Positions 25,082 to 35,108 of a stretch of 64,000 nucleotides of DNA are shown in pieces. Source of the DNA: Campylobacteraceae bacterium (GTDB taxonomy: Bacteria; Campylobacterota; Campylobacteria; Campylobacterales; Sulfurovaceae); contig JALVUD010000008.1 of the NCBI GenBank assembly GCA_027035765.1, positions 1 through 64,000 on the forward strand, written 5' to 3'. Numbering within the stretch: the first letter of the stretch is position 1; each line of letters starts with the position of its first letter. The notes under the pieces are model-generated. The model was not told the DNA's origin. It made no database searches and saw only the letters and a list, made by a program, of their open reading frames with translations. A program made the position numbers and the translations under genes.

Positions 25082-25480
25082 TTACTTCCTGCTGGTGGTA
25101 ACAGCATCATCCTTGATCTTGGACGCGAGCTCTTTGGCTCCCGTACCGATAAGTTTAACGCGTGTGACGTTTTTGCCCAGTTTGTGGACGCCGCGGATGG
25201 TTTCCAGCGTGATCTCTTCCAGCTCGGCAACCGCTTTGATCCGATCGACGTTGATCACGTAGGGTTTCTCGACATGAGAAACGAATCCCACTTTGGGCAA
25301 CCGCTTGTACAGAGGCTGCTGGCCCCCTTCGAATCCGCGTTTGCGGCTGTATCCTGTACGGGATTTCTGGCCTTTCTGACCCCGTCCGGCAGTTTTTCCT
25401 GTTCCGGATCCCTGACCGCGGCCTACACGCTTTTTGCTGTGAGTCGAGCCGGGTGCCGGCTGAAGATTATGCAAACCCAT
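25082..25480 (-). CDS. rplO: 50S ribosomal protein L15
   Basis: The 132-residue L15 has the glycine/lysine-rich N-terminal tail [20 protein letters not shown] and the core [13 protein letters not shown]. It directly follows rpsE; the rpmD gene for L30, which many bacteria have between them, is absent here (9-base gap). Absence of L30 is shared by Campylobacterota. Confidence 0.97.
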   Translation of the reverse strand: MGLHNLQPAPGSTHSKKRVGRGQGSGTGKTAGRGQKGQKSRTGYSRKRGFEGGQQPLYKRLPKVGFVSHVEKPYVINVDRIKAVAELEEITLETIRGVHKLGKNVTRVKLIGTGAKELASKIKDDAVTTSRK

Positions 25481-25489
25481 AACTGCTCC

Positions 25490-25936
25490 TTAACCTTTGA
25501 TTCTGGCGAGCGCTTCGATGGTGCAGCGTACCAGGTTGTTGGGGTTGTTGGACCCGATCGATTTGGCGATCACATCTTTGATGCCTGCCAGTTCGATAAC
25601 GGGACGTGCCGCTCCACCGGCGATCGCACCGGTACCTTCGCTGGCCGGGCGCAGAACGATTCGGCTGGCGTTGTACTTGTGCTCGATGTCATGGGCGATA
25701 GTGGTGCCTTTGATCCCTTTGATGGTCACCAGGTTTTTGAAAGCATCGTCGACAGCTTTCTTGATGGCATCGGGAACCTCTTTGGCTTTGCCGTATCCGT
25801 ATCCGATGGTACCGTTGCGGTCACCGATAACGACCAGTGCCGTGAAGCGGAAACGGCGTCCACCCTTGACAACCTTGGTCACCCGTCCGATATTGACGAC
25901 GACCTCTTCGAAATCTTCTCTGTTGATGTGTTCCAT
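25490..25936 (-). CDS. rpsE: 30S ribosomal protein S5
   Basis: The 148-residue S5 has the double-stranded-RNA-binding-like fold, with [20 protein letters not shown] and [20 protein letters not shown]-like stretches and the C-terminal [16 protein letters not shown]. It works with S4 in decoding accuracy. It starts at ATG 25936, 10 bases after rplR. Confidence 0.97.
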   Translation of the reverse strand: MEHINREDFEEVVVNIGRVTKVVKGGRRFRFTALVVIGDRNGTIGYGYGKAKEVPDAIKKAVDDAFKNLVTIKGIKGTTIAHDIEHKYNASRIVLRPASEGTGAIAGGAARPVIELAGIKDVIAKSIGSNNPNNLVRCTIEALARIKG

Positions 25937-25946
25937 TTACGCTTCC

Positions 25947-26303
25947 TTAAAACTTGATCCCGGCGTCCCGGAGAGCGTCGGCAAAGGACGCCACCACGCC
26001 GTGATAGAGATATCCGTTACGATCGAAGACGATCTGCTCGATCTGGGCGGCCTTGAGCTTTTCGGCCAGATCCGCCGCCACCTTCTTGACATCCTCTTTG
26101 TTGGCTTTCAGCCCCAGTTTGCGGCCGTCGGCATAGGCGAGGGTATGCCCGCGATCGTCGTCGATCGCCTGGGCATAGAAGTGTTTGTTGGAGCGGAAAA
26201 CCGTCACACGAGGCAGCTCGGCAGTTCCGTGGATCTTGCCGCGGACACGCTGCTTGCGCTGAGCGTACATTTTATTCTTTTTCTTCTGAATACTTTTCAA
26301 CAT
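25947..26303 (-). CDS. rplR: 50S ribosomal protein L18
   Basis: The 118-residue L18 binds 5S rRNA. It shows RVRGKIHGTAELPRVTVFRS, then NKHFYAQAIDDDRGHTLAYA, and ends FDRNGYLYHGVVASFADALR with the short tail after it. It lies 11 bases from rplF in the spc array. Confidence 0.97.
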   Translation of the reverse strand: MLKSIQKKKNKMYAQRKQRVRGKIHGTAELPRVTVFRSNKHFYAQAIDDDRGHTLAYADGRKLGLKANKEDVKKVAADLAEKLKAAQIEQIVFDRNGYLYHGVVASFADALRDAGIKF

Positions 26304-26314
26304 GCGGGCGCTCC

Positions 26315-26851
26315 TTACTTACCTGCCGCTTTACCGGCTTTTCTGATGATCACTTCATCGGTGTACTTGACACCCTTGCCTTTGTAGGGCTCGGGGGGAC
26401 GGAATCCGCGGATCTCCGCCGCAACCTGTCCGACCTGCTGCTTATCGGTTCCGCTGACGGTGATGATGTTCTTCTCCACCTTGATCTCGATTCCCTCGGG
26501 GATCTCGAAATTGATGGGGTGGGAGTAGCCCAGCTGAAGCTCCAGAGTCTTGCCGCTAACGTTGGCACGGTAACCGACCCCGTTGATCTCCAGGGACTTG
26601 CTGAACCCTTTGTCCAGTCCGATGATGATGTTGTTGAAGAGTGAACGGTAGGTTCCCCAGAAGGCCGAAGATTCTTTGCTCTCGTCCTTGCGGGTAAAGA
26701 CCACTTCGTTCTCTTTGACTTCCATATTGACCCGTCCATGGGTCTCCAGGCGCTTCTCCTGGTTGCCTTTCTTGGCCACCAGCTCGGTTCCTTCGATTTT
26801 GACCTCGATCCCGGAGGGGATGCTGACGGGTACTTTTCCTACACGTGACAT
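26315..26851 (-). CDS. rplF: 50S ribosomal protein L6
   Basis: The 178-residue protein begins [20 protein letters not shown], with two repeated alpha/beta domains. The C-terminal signature is [21 protein letters not shown]6 sits near the factor-binding site of the large subunit. Lengths and spacing to rpsH (11 bases) are ordinary. Confidence 0.97.
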   Translation of the reverse strand: MSRVGKVPVSIPSGIEVKIEGTELVAKKGNQEKRLETHGRVNMEVKENEVVFTRKDESKESSAFWGTYRSLFNNIIIGLDKGFSKSLEINGVGYRANVSGKTLELQLGYSHPINFEIPEGIEIKVEKNIITVSGTDKQQVGQVAAEIRGFRPPEPYKGKGVKYTDEVIIRKAGKAAGK

Positions 26852-26862
26852 AGCTTCCCTCC

Positions 26863-27258
26863 TTACCAGATGCTGCAGATGACTTCGCCACCGCGCCCCT
26901 GCTTGTAGGCTTCATCATTGGGAAGCACGCCGGCGCTGGTGGATACGATCAGGGTTCCGTAACCGTTCTTGAACCGCTTGATCTCCTCTTTGCCCTTGTA
27001 GATACGGCGACCGGGTTTGGAGATCTTTTTGATCTCGTTGATCACGCTGTTGCCGTTGTCATCGTACTTGAGCACCACTTTGATGGTCTTCTTGTTGCCA
27101 TCTTCCTCGACCGTATAACTCTCCAGATATCCCTTGTCTACCAGAATAGAAACGATTGCCTCAATCATTTTGGAGTGGAGAAGTTCCGTGGTCTCCAGCT
27201 TGCGTTGTGCAGCATTTCTTATTCGAGTAAGAGAGTCTGCAATAATGTCTGTCATCAT
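26863..27258 (-). CDS. rpsH: 30S ribosomal protein S8
   Basis: The 131-residue S8 begins [20 protein letters not shown] and ends [10 protein letters not shown]. The central-domain rRNA contact [20 protein letters not shown] matches the family STS-G loop. In E. coli S8 represses the spc operon; no target site is evident before rplE here. Confidence 0.97.
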   Translation of the reverse strand: MMTDIIADSLTRIRNAAQRKLETTELLHSKMIEAIVSILVDKGYLESYTVEEDGNKKTIKVVLKYDDNGNSVINEIKKISKPGRRIYKGKEEIKRFKNGYGTLIVSTSAGVLPNDEAYKQGRGGEVICSIW

Positions 27259-27272
27259 CTTTTACTCCTTCA

Positions 27273-27458
27273 TTACCAGCTTGCTTTACGCATGCCGGGG
27301 ATCTGACCCTCGGAGGCCATCTTTCTCAGACAAATCCGGCAGATCCCGAAATCTCTGTAGACAGAGTGGGGACGGCCGCAGATGTTACAGCGGGTGTAGG
27401 CTTGAACCGCAAACTTGGGCTTGCGCTTCTGCTTGGCGATCATCGATTTCTTTGCCAT
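27273..27458 (-). CDS. rpsN: 30S ribosomal protein S14, zinc-binding type
   Basis: This short 61-residue form has two zinc pairs, CNIC and CRIC (in [20 protein letters not shown] and [16 protein letters not shown]), so it is type Z. Its ATG shares one base with the rplE stop (TAATG). Confidence 0.97.
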   Translation of the reverse strand: MAKKSMIAKQKRKPKFAVQAYTRCNICGRPHSVYRDFGICRICLRKMASEGQIPGMRKASW

Positions 27459-28003
27459 TATTTTCTTCCTTTCGCAAACGGCATGCCCAGCTTCTCCAGC
27501 AGGACAAACGCCTCTTTGTCGTCGTCGGTGCTGGTGACGATGGTGATGTTCATCCCGTGGGTCTTCATGATCTTGTCATAGACCACCTCGGGGAACATCA
27601 GCTGCTCGTCCAGACCGAAGTTGTAGTTGCCGCGTCCGTCGAAGCCCTTGCGGGGAACCCCCCGGAAGTCCTTCACCCTCGGCAGGGCGATGGAGATGAG
27701 CTTGTCGAGGAAGTTGTACATATTCTCGCCCCGAAGGGTGACTTTGATCCCGCTGGGGGCTCCCTCTCTGGCTTTGAATCCGGCGACGGACTTCTTGGCC
27801 AGGGTGATGACAGCGTGCTGACCGGCGATCAGGCTGATGGTATCGGCCATGTTCTGGATCAGTTTGCTGTCTTTGCCCTCTTCACCGGCACCGACGCTGA
27901 TAACGATCTTTTCCAGCTTGGGAGTCTGCATCACGTTTTTGATCTGCAGCTCCTCGCGGAGTGCGGGCACGATGGATGCGTATTTCTCTTTCATTCTGCT
28001 CAT
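27458..28003 (-). CDS. rplE: 50S ribosomal protein L5
   Basis: The 181-residue L5 contacts 5S rRNA and the P-site tRNA. It has [20 protein letters not shown], then [20 protein letters not shown] and the C-terminal [20 protein letters not shown]. It begins 2 bases after the rplX stop. Confidence 0.97.
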   Translation of the reverse strand: MSRMKEKYASIVPALREELQIKNVMQTPKLEKIVISVGAGEEGKDSKLIQNMADTISLIAGQHAVITLAKKSVAGFKAREGAPSGIKVTLRGENMYNFLDKLISIALPRVKDFRGVPRKGFDGRGNYNFGLDEQLMFPEVVYDKIMKTHGMNITIVTSTDDDKEAFVLLEKLGMPFAKGRK

Positions 28004-28005
28004 GA

Positions 28006-28239
28006 TCAGCCCTCCACTTTCTTGACGTTGGAGATGTGGATGGGCATCTCTTTGTTGATGAAACCACCCTCTTTGTTCTCTTCGCTGGGCTTGACCGCTT
28101 TGCGGGCGATCTTGCAGCCGGCGACGATGACTGCATCTTTTTTGGGGAGGACCTTGAGGACTTCGCCGGTCTTGCCTTTGTCATCGCCGGCGATGATCAT
28201 CACCTGGTCACCCTTTTTGATTTTGAATTTCTTTGCCAT
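28006..28239 (-). CDS. rplX: 50S ribosomal protein L24
   Basis: From ATG 28239 the product has 77 residues: [20 protein letters not shown], then the KOW motif [20 protein letters not shown]. The ATG shares one base with the rplN stop (TAATG), so I prefer it to ATG 28245. It initiates large-subunit assembly. Confidence 0.96.
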   Translation of the reverse strand: MAKKFKIKKGDQVMIIAGDDKGKTGEVLKVLPKKDAVIVAGCKIARKAVKPSEENKEGGFINKEMPIHISNVKKVEG

Positions 28240-28607
28240 TACCATACCTCCGGTGCGAGCGATACGATCTTCATGAAGCCCGCATAGCGTGTTTCACGGC
28301 TCACCGGTCCGAAGATACGGGTACCGATGGGCTCTTTCTTGTCGTCGATAATGACGGCGGCGTTGTCGTCGAAGCGGATCAGGGATCCGTTTTCACGCTG
28401 GATCTCTTTTTTGGTCCGCACTACCACTGCCTTGACGACCTTTCCTTTTTTGACCTTTCCGTTGGGGATCGCTTTCTTGACGGAAGCGACGATGACGTCA
28501 CCGACACTGGCGTAGCGACGTTTGGATCCCCCCAGGACCTTGATACACATGATCTCTTTGGCGCCGCTGTTGTCCGCGACGTTCAATCGGGTAAAACTCT
28601 GGATCAT
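28239..28607 (-). CDS. rplN: 50S ribosomal protein L14
   Basis: From ATG 28607 the product has the standard 122 residues, starting [20 protein letters not shown] and ending SLAPEVW. An upstream frame to 28673 only reads through rpsQ. The ATG overlaps the rpsQ stop by one base (TGATG). Confidence 0.96.
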   Translation of the reverse strand: MIQSFTRLNVADNSGAKEIMCIKVLGGSKRRYASVGDVIVASVKKAIPNGKVKKGKVVKAVVVRTKKEIQRENGSLIRFDDNAAVIIDDKKEPIGTRIFGPVSRETRYAGFMKIVSLAPEVW

Positions 28608-28855
28608 CAGCCCTCTCCTCTCTCTACGATTTCGAGAAGACGGAACGCCTTGTTCTTGGAGATGGGTCGGCACTCGATGGCGCTGACGGTATCTCCCACG
28701 TTGGCTTCGTTCCGCTCGTCATGGATCAGATACTTCTTGAAGCGCTTGACGGTCTTGTGGTAGCGGGGGTGCAGGACCTTCCGCTCCACCAGAACCGTTG
28801 CGGTCTTGTCTCCGGCCTTTTTGATGACCGTTCCTGAAATTACTCTTTTCGGCAT
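28607..28855 (-). CDS. rpsQ: 30S ribosomal protein S17
   Basis: This 82-residue OB-fold protein begins [20 protein letters not shown] and has [20 protein letters not shown], then [20 protein letters not shown]. It binds 16S rRNA early in 30S assembly. rpmC ends 10 bases before it. Confidence 0.97.
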   Translation of the reverse strand: MPKRVISGTVIKKAGDKTATVLVERKVLHPRYHKTVKRFKKYLIHDERNEANVGDTVSAIECRPISKNKAFRLLEIVERGEG

Positions 28856-28865
28856 GCTACACCCT

Positions 28866-29057
28866 TTACTTGGATCTCGCGGCGTTCAGCGCCGTCATGA
28901 TTCTGGCGACATCTTTTTTGGCCGCTCTCAGCTCGCTGGTATTGGTCAGCTGCATTGTCTTGAGCTTCGCCCGGAGGGTGAAGACTTCCAGTTTTTTCTC
29001 TTTGAGCATCGACTCGAGTTCTGCGACGCTCTTCTCTTGCAGATCAGTATATTTCAT
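28866..29057 (-). CDS. rpmC: 50S ribosomal protein L29
   Basis: The 63-residue helical hairpin begins [40 protein letters not shown] follows. It sits at the tunnel exit near L23. Its start overlaps the end of rplP by 14 bases, the common arrangement. Confidence 0.97.
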   Translation of the reverse strand: MKYTDLQEKSVAELESMLKEKKLEVFTLRAKLKTMQLTNTSELRAAKKDVARIMTALNAARSK

Positions 29058-29469
29058 TGCTCTCTTCCCTTGAAATGATTTTCGTCTTGAAAGGAAGCTT
29101 GTGGCAAGCCAGCGTCAGCGCCTCACGTGCCAGTTCCTCGGGTACGCCTGCCATCTCGAAGATGATCCGGCCCGGCTTGACGTTCATCACCCACTTTTCG
29201 ACAGCACCTTTACCTTTACCCATCCGGGTTTCCAGAGGCTTTTTTGTCAGCGGTTTGTCGGGGAAGACACGGATCCACGTTTTCCCGGTACGGCTGACCC
29301 GGCGGGTCATGGCGATACGCGCCGATTCGATCTGTCGGGAGTCGATCCGGCCCGCTTCGGTCGCCTTGATAGCGAATTCACCGAACTCGATTCTGTTGCC
29401 GCGGAAGGACTTTCCGCGGTTGCGGCCCTTCTGCTGCTTTCTCCATTTGGTTCGTTTGGGCATCAACAT
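29044..29469 (-). CDS. rplP: 50S ribosomal protein L16
   Basis: The 141-residue L16 begins [20 protein letters not shown], which supports ATG 29469 over the internal ATG 29463. It has the loop [20 protein letters not shown] and the C-terminal [16 protein letters not shown]. It lies next to the peptidyl-transferase centre. It begins 2 bases after rpsC. Confidence 0.97.
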   Translation of the reverse strand: MLMPKRTKWRKQQKGRNRGKSFRGNRIEFGEFAIKATEAGRIDSRQIESARIAMTRRVSRTGKTWIRVFPDKPLTKKPLETRMGKGKGAVEKWVMNVKPGRIIFEMAGVPEELAREALTLACHKLPFKTKIISREESNEIY

Positions 29470-29471
29470 GA

Positions 29472-30164
29472 TTATTCACCTCTTCTTCTGGGTTTACGGC
29501 TCTTGCGCTCTTCTTTGGGCTCGGGCTGGATCCCTTTCTGGAGAACCTCCCCTTTGAAGATCCAGACTTTGACCCCGATGTTTCCATAGGTAGTCAGGGC
29601 TTCGGCAAAACCGTAGTCGATCTTGGCACGCAGAGTATGCAGAGGCACACGGCCCTCCAGATACCACTCGGTCCGAGCCATTTCGGCACCGCCGAGACGA
29701 CCGGCAACCTGAACCTTGATCCCTTTGGCACCCGATTTGAGTGCTCCCTGGATCGCCTTTTTCATCGCACGGCGGAAGGCGACACGACGCTCAAGCTGTG
29801 TCGCGATATTTTCGGCCGCCAGCTGTGCGGAGGCCTGAGGGCGCTTCTCCTCTTTGATGTTGATGGCGACCTCTTTGCCCAGCATCTGCTGGAGGCGCGC
29901 CTTGAGCTTCTCGATGTCGGCACCGCGTTTCCCGATGATGATTCCGGGACGGGCAGTGACGATCGTGATACGGATCTTCTTGACGGTCCGCTCGATGATA
30001 ATGTTACTCACACCCGCATAGAAGAGCTCCTTTTTCAGGAACTTGCGGATTTTGTAATCCTCCGCCAGGAAGTTGGGTGCCCGGTCTTTGGAGGGGTACC
30101 AGCGAGACTCCCAGTTGCGGTTGATTCCCAGTCTGAGACCGATAGGATTGACTTTCTGACCCAT
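29472..30164 (-). CDS. rpsC: 30S ribosomal protein S3
   Basis: The 230-residue S3 begins [20 protein letters not shown]. The KH domain contains [20 protein letters not shown]. The C-terminal domain has [20 protein letters not shown], and the tail is basic ([10 protein letters not shown]). It helps form the mRNA entry channel. It begins 2 bases after rplV. Confidence 0.97.
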   Translation of the reverse strand: MGQKVNPIGLRLGINRNWESRWYPSKDRAPNFLAEDYKIRKFLKKELFYAGVSNIIIERTVKKIRITIVTARPGIIIGKRGADIEKLKARLQQMLGKEVAINIKEEKRPQASAQLAAENIATQLERRVAFRRAMKKAIQGALKSGAKGIKVQVAGRLGGAEMARTEWYLEGRVPLHTLRAKIDYGFAEALTTYGNIGVKVWIFKGEVLQKGIQPEPKEERKSRKPRRRGE

Positions 30165-30166
30165 GG

Positions 30167-30814
30167 TTACGCTTCCTTTCCGTTAACGAAATTTTTGGCA
30201 TCGGCGACCGACTCGCGGAAATCACCTTTGAAGCTGTACTTCTCTTCCATCATGGCGATCTGCTCGTCGCTCATGTTGGCCACATCCTCGTAGGTGTAGA
30301 TTCCCTCGTCGTTGAGCTTCTGCTGATAGGCTTTGCCGATCCCTTTGATTTTGGTCAGATCGTCACCTTTCTTTTCCGAAGCTTTGGCTGCCTCTTTGGC
30401 GGCGGTTTTGGCCGCAGCCTCGGCGGGAGCCTCTTTTTGGGCCGCTTTTTTGGGAGCCTTTTTCTCAGCCGCTTTGGTCGCGGGCTTTTCCGCTTTGGAA
30501 GCCTCAGCGACCTCCACAATGATGTGGGAGGTGGGCTTGAGGATCCGGGTCGCGGTTCCCCGCGCCCGGGGACGCCAGCGCTTCATGACCGCCGCTTTGT
30601 CGACACGGCAGGAGGTGATCACCACCTCTTCGGGCTCGTAGTCGCCGTTGGCGACAGCGGAGGCGATCACCTTGGAGATGATGCCGGCAGCTTTGTTGGG
30701 CATGAAGTCCAAAGCGGCCAGGGCCAACTCGGCGTTCATTCCCTGCACTTCACGGGCAACCAGTCTCGCCTTGGTGGGGGAGACTCTGACATATCGGAGT
30801 ACTGCTCTGCTCAT
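30167..30814 (-). CDS. rplV: 50S ribosomal protein L22 with a C-terminal helix-hairpin-helix extension
   Basis: From ATG 30814 the product has 215 residues, about twice the usual 110. Residues 1-105 are a normal L22 ([20 protein letters not shown] to HIIVEVAEA), with the tunnel hairpin near 80-95. Residues 106-150 are an Ala/Lys-rich linker. Residues 151-215 read [20 protein letters not shown] then [20 protein letters not shown], a helix-hairpin-helix domain of the type found at the ends of some other ribosomal and DNA-repair proteins. The upstream TTG 30820 is less likely. No frameshift or base-composition break is seen, so the fusion looks real. Confidence 0.93.
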   Translation of the reverse strand: MSRAVLRYVRVSPTKARLVAREVQGMNAELALAALDFMPNKAAGIISKVIASAVANGDYEPEEVVITSCRVDKAAVMKRWRPRARGTATRILKPTSHIIVEVAEASKAEKPATKAAEKKAPKKAAQKEAPAEAAAKTAAKEAAKASEKKGDDLTKIKGIGKAYQQKLNDEGIYTYEDVANMSDEQIAMMEEKYSFKGDFRESVADAKNFVNGKEA

Positions 30815-30816
30815 GA

Positions 30817-31095
30817 TCAACCTACCTTCTTCTGGACACTGCCTTTGTGTCCTTTGAATGTACGGGTGGGGGCAAATTCACCCAGCTTGTAGCCGACATG
30901 GTTCTCCGTGATGTAGACGGGAACGAACTGGCGCCCGTTGTGGACGTTGATGGTCAGGCCGATCATCTCCGGGAAGATGACCGAACGGCGAGACCATGTT
31001 TTGATAGGCTTGGTAGAGCCCTCTTCTTTTGCTTTGAGTACCTTTTTCATCAGATGGTCGTCGATGAAAGGACCTTTTTTCAGTGATCGTGCCAT
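30817..31095 (-). CDS. rpsS: 30S ribosomal protein S19
   Basis: The 92-residue S19 begins [20 protein letters not shown] and ends [13 protein letters not shown]. The loop [20 protein letters not shown] is the family core. It sits in the 30S head beside S13. The gap to rplB is 9 bases. Confidence 0.97.
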   Translation of the reverse strand: MARSLKKGPFIDDHLMKKVLKAKEEGSTKPIKTWSRRSVIFPEMIGLTINVHNGRQFVPVYITENHVGYKLGEFAPTRTFKGHKGSVQKKVG

Positions 31096-31104
31096 ACTTA
31101 TCCC

Positions 31105-31935
31105 TTACTTTTTCTTCTTGCGTGAGATGATCAGCTTGTCGCTGGCCTTCTTCCGACGGGTCTTGTAACCCTTGGTGGGCATACCCCAGGGAGAGACGGG
31201 GTGGCGACCCGAGTTGGTCTTTCCTTCACCACCTCCGTGGGGGTGGTCGATGGGGTTCATTGCCGAACCGCGGGTCTGGGGGCGGATACCGCGATGGCGG
31301 TTCCGTCCGGCTTTTCCGATGACCATGTTGGCGAAGTCTTCGTTGCCGATGGTTCCCACGGTCGCCATACACTCACCCAGGATATAGCGCATCTCACCGG
31401 AAGGCAGACGCAGAGAGACGTACTTGCCGTCCCGACCCATGATCTGAGCGTAACCGCCGGCGCTTCGGGCGATCTTGCCGCCCTGACCGGGGTTCATCTC
31501 GATATTGTGGACCAGGGTACCGACAGGAATGTTCTTGAGCTTCATCGCGTTGCCCGCTTTGATATCCAGGCCAGCTTCCGCCGCCATAACAATATCGCCC
31601 ACCTTGAGCCCCTTGGGCTGGAGGATGTAGCGTTTCTCACCATCGGTGTAGTTGACGAGGCAGATCCGGCAGTTGCGGTAGGGGTCGTACTCGACTGTAG
31701 CGATACGCCCCTCAACACCGAACTTGTTCCGTTTGAAGTCGATGATCCGGTAGAGCTTTTTGGCTCCGGCCTCTTTGTGGCGGGAGGTAATTCGGCCGTT
31801 GTTGTTGCGGCCCGCTTTACGGGGCAGCTTTTTCAGCAGAGAGCGGACACTCGCCTTGGCGGTGATGTCGCTGCTGTCCAGGACCGTCATGAAACGACGG
31901 GAGGGTGTGGTCGGTTTGAATGTTTTAATTGCCAT
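31105..31935 (-). CDS. rplB: 50S ribosomal protein L2
   Basis: The 276-residue L2 begins [20 protein letters not shown]. The C-terminal signature near the peptidyl-transferase centre is [20 protein letters not shown], with the conserved histidine. It is needed for subunit joining. It lies 10 bases after rplW. Confidence 0.97.
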   Translation of the reverse strand: MAIKTFKPTTPSRRFMTVLDSSDITAKASVRSLLKKLPRKAGRNNNGRITSRHKEAGAKKLYRIIDFKRNKFGVEGRIATVEYDPYRNCRICLVNYTDGEKRYILQPKGLKVGDIVMAAEAGLDIKAGNAMKLKNIPVGTLVHNIEMNPGQGGKIARSAGGYAQIMGRDGKYVSLRLPSGEMRYILGECMATVGTIGNEDFANMVIGKAGRNRHRGIRPQTRGSAMNPIDHPHGGGEGKTNSGRHPVSPWGMPTKGYKTRRKKASDKLIISRKKKK

Positions 31936-31945
31936 CGCTGTCCCC

Positions 31946-32227
31946 TTATACCGCTAAGCTTTCGATCTTGGCGTCTTCAGGGAGCTTGACATAGAACTTT
32001 TTGCTGTCGGGGCGCTTGCCCTCGACTCCCTTGAAACGCTTCACTTTGCCGTTGACTCGCATGGAGTTAACCTTCAGAGGCTTGATACCGAAGTACTCTT
32101 TGAAGACCTCTTTGAGACCATTCTTGGTCATGCGGGGAGTGGTCTGGACGACGATGACTCCCTCTTCCTGCAGACCCAGGGTCTTTTCCGTATATATAAT
32201 CGCTTTGATATCTGTAATGTCTGCCAT
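31946..32227 (-). CDS. rplW: 50S ribosomal protein L23
   Basis: The 93-residue L23 begins [20 protein letters not shown]. Its C-terminal part has [20 protein letters not shown]. It provides the docking site for signal recognition particle and trigger factor at the exit tunnel. It begins 3 bases after rplD. Confidence 0.96.
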   Translation of the reverse strand: MADITDIKAIIYTEKTLGLQEEGVIVVQTTPRMTKNGLKEVFKEYFGIKPLKVNSMRVNGKVKRFKGVEGKRPDSKKFYVKLPEDAKIESLAV

Positions 32228-32230
32228 GGC

Positions 32231-32824
32231 TTAACTCTCTTTTGTCAGTTTGTCCCAGACGGCTTTTTCAATCACGATGGCGTGATAAGCCGCTGCCAGG
32301 TATCCGTTGAGCTCGTTCTCTTCGATCAGATAGCTCTGCTGCAGGTTGCGGAAGGCCAGGAAAGTCTTGTCGTCGATCATCTCTTTGACCACCAGCAGAT
32401 CCCGCTGGCCAAAGCTGTCGACGAAAGCTTTCGCATCTTTGGTCTTCCCGGATTCGACGGCGACACTGTCGACAACGAAGAGTTTTTCGTTAGCCGCTTT
32501 GTCCGCCAGGGCATGCATCAGCGCCAGGCGCTTCTGCTTTTTGTTGACCTTCTGGGTGTAATTGCGATCGGTCGTGGGACCGAAGACCACACCGCCGCCC
32601 CGGAAATGGGGAGCGCGGATAGAGCCCTGGCGGGCCCGTCCGCCGCCTTTCTGGGCGAAGGGTTTCTTGCCGCCGCCGCTGACTGCGGAACGATTTTTGG
32701 TCTGGGCCGTGTTGGCGCGCAGGTTGGCCGCGTAGGCTTTGCAGTAGAGATAAAGGTTATGGGGATGCACCTCCAGGAAGGCCTGGGGCAGATCCGCTGT
32801 TTTGATTACTGTTGCGTTGCTCAT
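32231..32824 (-). CDS. rplD: 50S ribosomal protein L4
   Basis: The 197-residue L4 has the tunnel loop [20 protein letters not shown], then [20 protein letters not shown]. In E. coli L4 controls the S10 operon, but the leader here is short and shows only one small hairpin. Its ATG overlaps the rplC stop as ATGA. Confidence 0.97.
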   Translation of the reverse strand: MSNATVIKTADLPQAFLEVHPHNLYLYCKAYAANLRANTAQTKNRSAVSGGGKKPFAQKGGGRARQGSIRAPHFRGGGVVFGPTTDRNYTQKVNKKQKRLALMHALADKAANEKLFVVDSVAVESGKTKDAKAFVDSFGQRDLLVVKEMIDDKTFLAFRNLQQSYLIEENELNGYLAAAYHAIVIEKAVWDKLTKES

Positions 32825-33402
32825 TTGACAATCCTTACTACTCCGCGGGCACCCTTGTGGCCGGGAACGGCTCCCTTGAGTACCAGGATGCCGTTTTCGG
32901 CATCGAAGGAGATCACTTCATTTTTGACCGTAGTCTTGGCGTTGCCGTAGTGGCCGGGCATCTTCTGTCCGGGCTGGACGCGGCCGGGCCACTCACACAT
33001 GCCGATAGATCCGGGAGCCCGGTGGAAGCGGCTACCGTGGGCGCCGGGACCTCCGGCGAAGTTGTGACGCTTCATGACCCCGCTGAATCCGCGGCCCTTG
33101 CTGTTGAAAGAGGTTTTGACAACGCTGGCATTGGCCAGAGGCTCGGTGCTCAAATCACCGGGCTCGGTTCCCTCGGCGACCTTGAGGGTCATAAACTTGT
33201 TGAACTCTTTGCTGATGCTGAATTTCTTCTGCTGACCCTCGATCGCTTTGTTGATCTTTTTGCTGCTGTTGTAGGCCACCAGCGCTTTACCGTCTTCCCG
33301 GACTTCGCAGACTTTCGCCTCGACGACTTTCAGGAGAGTCACGGGAACACTGGGGACGTCAATCGTTCGGCTCATGCCGATTTTTTCTACGATAAATTCC
33401 AT
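32821..33402 (-). CDS. rplC: 50S ribosomal protein L3
   Basis: The 193-residue L3 starts [20 protein letters not shown]. The core has [20 protein letters not shown], then [20 protein letters not shown], the stretch reaching the peptidyl-transferase centre. An initiator of 50S assembly, it lies 17 bases after rpsJ. Confidence 0.97.
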   Translation of the reverse strand: MEFIVEKIGMSRTIDVPSVPVTLLKVVEAKVCEVREDGKALVAYNSSKKINKAIEGQQKKFSISKEFNKFMTLKVAEGTEPGDLSTEPLANASVVKTSFNSKGRGFSGVMKRHNFAGGPGAHGSRFHRAPGSIGMCEWPGRVQPGQKMPGHYGNAKTTVKNEVISFDAENGILVLKGAVPGHKGARGVVRIVK

Positions 33403-33419
33403 AATTATGACTCCTTACC

Positions 33420-33731
33420 TTACTTGTCCATAGACCGGATTTCGACTTCCACTTCGGGAGCTAGGTCCAGTTTCATCAGCGAATCGATGGTCTCGCTGGT
33501 CGCGGAGACGATATCGATCATCCGGGAGTGGATCCGGATCTCAAACTGCTCCCGACTGTCCTTGTTGACATGGGGTGAGCGCAGCACGGTGTAGCGCTTG
33601 ATCTTCGTGGGCATGGGAATGGGGCCACGAAGCTCCGCGCCGGTGCGGCGGACGGCGTCCACGATGGAAGCCACAGAGCGGTCGAGTACACGGTGATCGT
33701 AAGCTTTAAGCTTCAATCGGATCTTTTCCAT
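33420..33731 (-). CDS. rpsJ: 30S ribosomal protein S10
   Basis: The 103-residue S10 (NusE) begins [20 protein letters not shown] and has [20 protein letters not shown]. It works in the ribosome and in transcription antitermination. AGAAGGAAAACA precedes the ATG. It is the first gene of the S10-spc-alpha array. Confidence 0.97.
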   Translation of the reverse strand: MEKIRLKLKAYDHRVLDRSVASIVDAVRRTGAELRGPIPMPTKIKRYTVLRSPHVNKDSREQFEIRIHSRMIDIVSATSETIDSLMKLDLAPEVEVEIRSMDK

Positions 33732-33786
33732 TGTTTTCCTTCTCTAAAGAACTCGTCGGATCTCCCGACATGAATTTGGGAAGGAG

Positions 33787-33792
33787 ATTATA
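33787..33792 (-). promoter_or_regulatory. -10 box of the S10 operon promoter
   Basis: TATAAT on the minus strand lies 55 bases before the rpsJ start, in CTGTATAATCTCC. No good -35 is visible at 17 bases. The leader after it is short and holds one hairpin, GTCGG-GAGAT-CCGAC. Confidence 0.55.
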
Positions 33793-33875
33793 CAGAAAAG
33801 GCCCTCGCATCTCCTTGATTTTCTGTGAAAAAAGTGTATGATACTGTATTTAGTTTCCTTTTGAAAAGGAAAGAT

Positions 33876-34952
33876 ATGGACATTTTGGAATATTTTCTGG
33901 ATCTCAAACCCAGAAATGAGGTCTTTTATCCCCGTAAACTCCGGCTTCCCCTTTCGGAATCCTTTCTACTCTTCGGGGCACGGGCCACCGGCAAAACCAC
34001 CCTGATTCTGGAGTATCTGGAACGCCTGGACAATCAGGAGTGGCTCTATCTGGACGCCCAGGATCCAGCGTTTGCTTTGGAAGATATCGACATAGATCAG
34101 TTGGAGATGTTTCTGGATGAAGAGGCCATACGGACCCTGGTACTCGATCACTGGTATCCCGGATTTCTGGAGCGTCTGCCCCGCTGCGGCCAGCTGATTC
34201 TGGTCTCCAGACAATCCTATGCCGAACTTTCACTGCCAAAGTATGAGCTCTTTCCGCTCGATTACGAGGAGTTCCTGGGCTTCGACCGAAGCCACTCCCC
34301 TACGTTGGCCTTCAACCGTTTTCTGAAGCTGGGAACGCTGCCGGCCATGGGACGCAGTACTCCGGCTTCGGCAGTCCTGCGTCTGCGCGAACTCTTTTAT
34401 GAGATGTTCGATGACGCCGAGAGTCGTCTGCTGCTCATTCTGGCGCGTTTTCAGGGGCGGCGGGTCACCGCCCACCAGATCTACACCACTGCGCGTGAGT
34501 ACTTTCGCATCTCCAAAGACTGGACCTATGCCACCCTCAAGCGCTTTGAAGAGGAGAAACTGATCTTTTTCATTCCCGATATCCAGCGAGGCTCCGGGAG
34601 GAAGCTGATCCTCTACGATTTCATCCTCACCCGATATCTCAACAAACATCAACCCTTCCCTGCCACGTTTGATGCGATGGTCGCTCTGGCACTGATCAAA
34701 CACTCTCTTCCTTTTCAGGCCGCCGGCGCGATGGGCTATCTGTTACAGGAGCGAAGAGAATTGATTCTTCCCTCCGCCTTTGAGGGAGAAGAACAGTTCT
34801 GGCAACGAGCACAGAAGCAGTATGGGAATTTCAAAAAACTTGGGATTTCAAAAGTCTGGATTGTCACCGTCTCCAATCGCTACCGTTTTCGCCTGGGTGA
34901 GATAGATTTCGAAGGGATTCCTTTTTATGAGTGGAGCATACTTAATGAATGA
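33876..34952 (+). CDS. AAA_14/DUF4143-style P-loop ATPase
   Basis: ATG 33876 follows AAAGGAAAG and gives 358 residues; an upstream in-frame start at 33825 lies in the promoter region. Walker A is GARATGKTTL (about residues 37-46). Walker B looks weak (TLVLDHWYPGF lacks the usual Asp-Glu pair), and a sensor-like ILVSRQSY follows. A helical domain and a C-terminal region ending in KVWIVTVSNRYRFRLGEIDF complete it. This layout fits the family often found in mobile or toxin-related contexts, but here it stands alone, divergent from the S10 operon. Function unknown. Confidence 0.65.
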   Translation: MDILEYFLDLKPRNEVFYPRKLRLPLSESFLLFGARATGKTTLILEYLERLDNQEWLYLDAQDPAFALEDIDIDQLEMFLDEEAIRTLVLDHWYPGFLERLPRCGQLILVSRQSYAELSLPKYELFPLDYEEFLGFDRSHSPTLAFNRFLKLGTLPAMGRSTPASAVLRLRELFYEMFDDAESRLLLILARFQGRRVTAHQIYTTAREYFRISKDWTYATLKRFEEEKLIFFIPDIQRGSGRKLILYDFILTRYLNKHQPFPATFDAMVALALIKHSLPFQAAGAMGYLLQERRELILPSAFEGEEQFWQRAQKQYGNFKKLGISKVWIVTVSNRYRFRLGEIDFEGIPFYEWSILNE

Positions 34953-34965
34953 GAAATGAGGGGAA

Positions 34966-35071
34966 GACCTCTCCCCAGATGGCTGCGGCACACGAATGCG
35001 GAGGGTGGGCTGCTATGTTCCCATCCTGACCCGGTGTCCTCCACACCCGTTGCACAGGTCTGGAAAGAGGC
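34966..35071 (-). ncRNA. ffs: Signal recognition particle RNA (small 4.5S type)
   Basis: Read on the minus strand, the RNA begins near GCCTCTTTCCAGA and ends near TCTGGGGAGAGG, which pair as the terminal helix. The domain IV hallmark GGTCAGGATGGGAACATAGC followed by AGCC (tetraloop and symmetric loop) is intact. About 105 bases, no Alu domain. The RNA binds Ffh for cotranslational membrane targeting. Ends are estimated to a few bases. Confidence 0.9.
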
Positions 35072-35077
35072 GAAGGA

Positions 35078-35106
35078 ATTATAACAGAAACTCCCAGAGG
35101 GTGCAA
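35078..35106 (-). promoter_or_regulatory. Promoter of the SRP RNA gene
   Basis: On the minus strand TTGCAC (35101-35106) and TATAAT (35078-35083) are 17 bases apart, a near-ideal sigma-70 promoter. Initiation would be close to 35071. Confidence 0.85.
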
Positions 35107-35108
35107 TA

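Noticed and set aside
25481-25489. A missed rpmD (L30) gene between rpsE and rplO
   Set aside because: Only 9 bases separate the two genes, so L30 is truly absent here; this fits the phylum.
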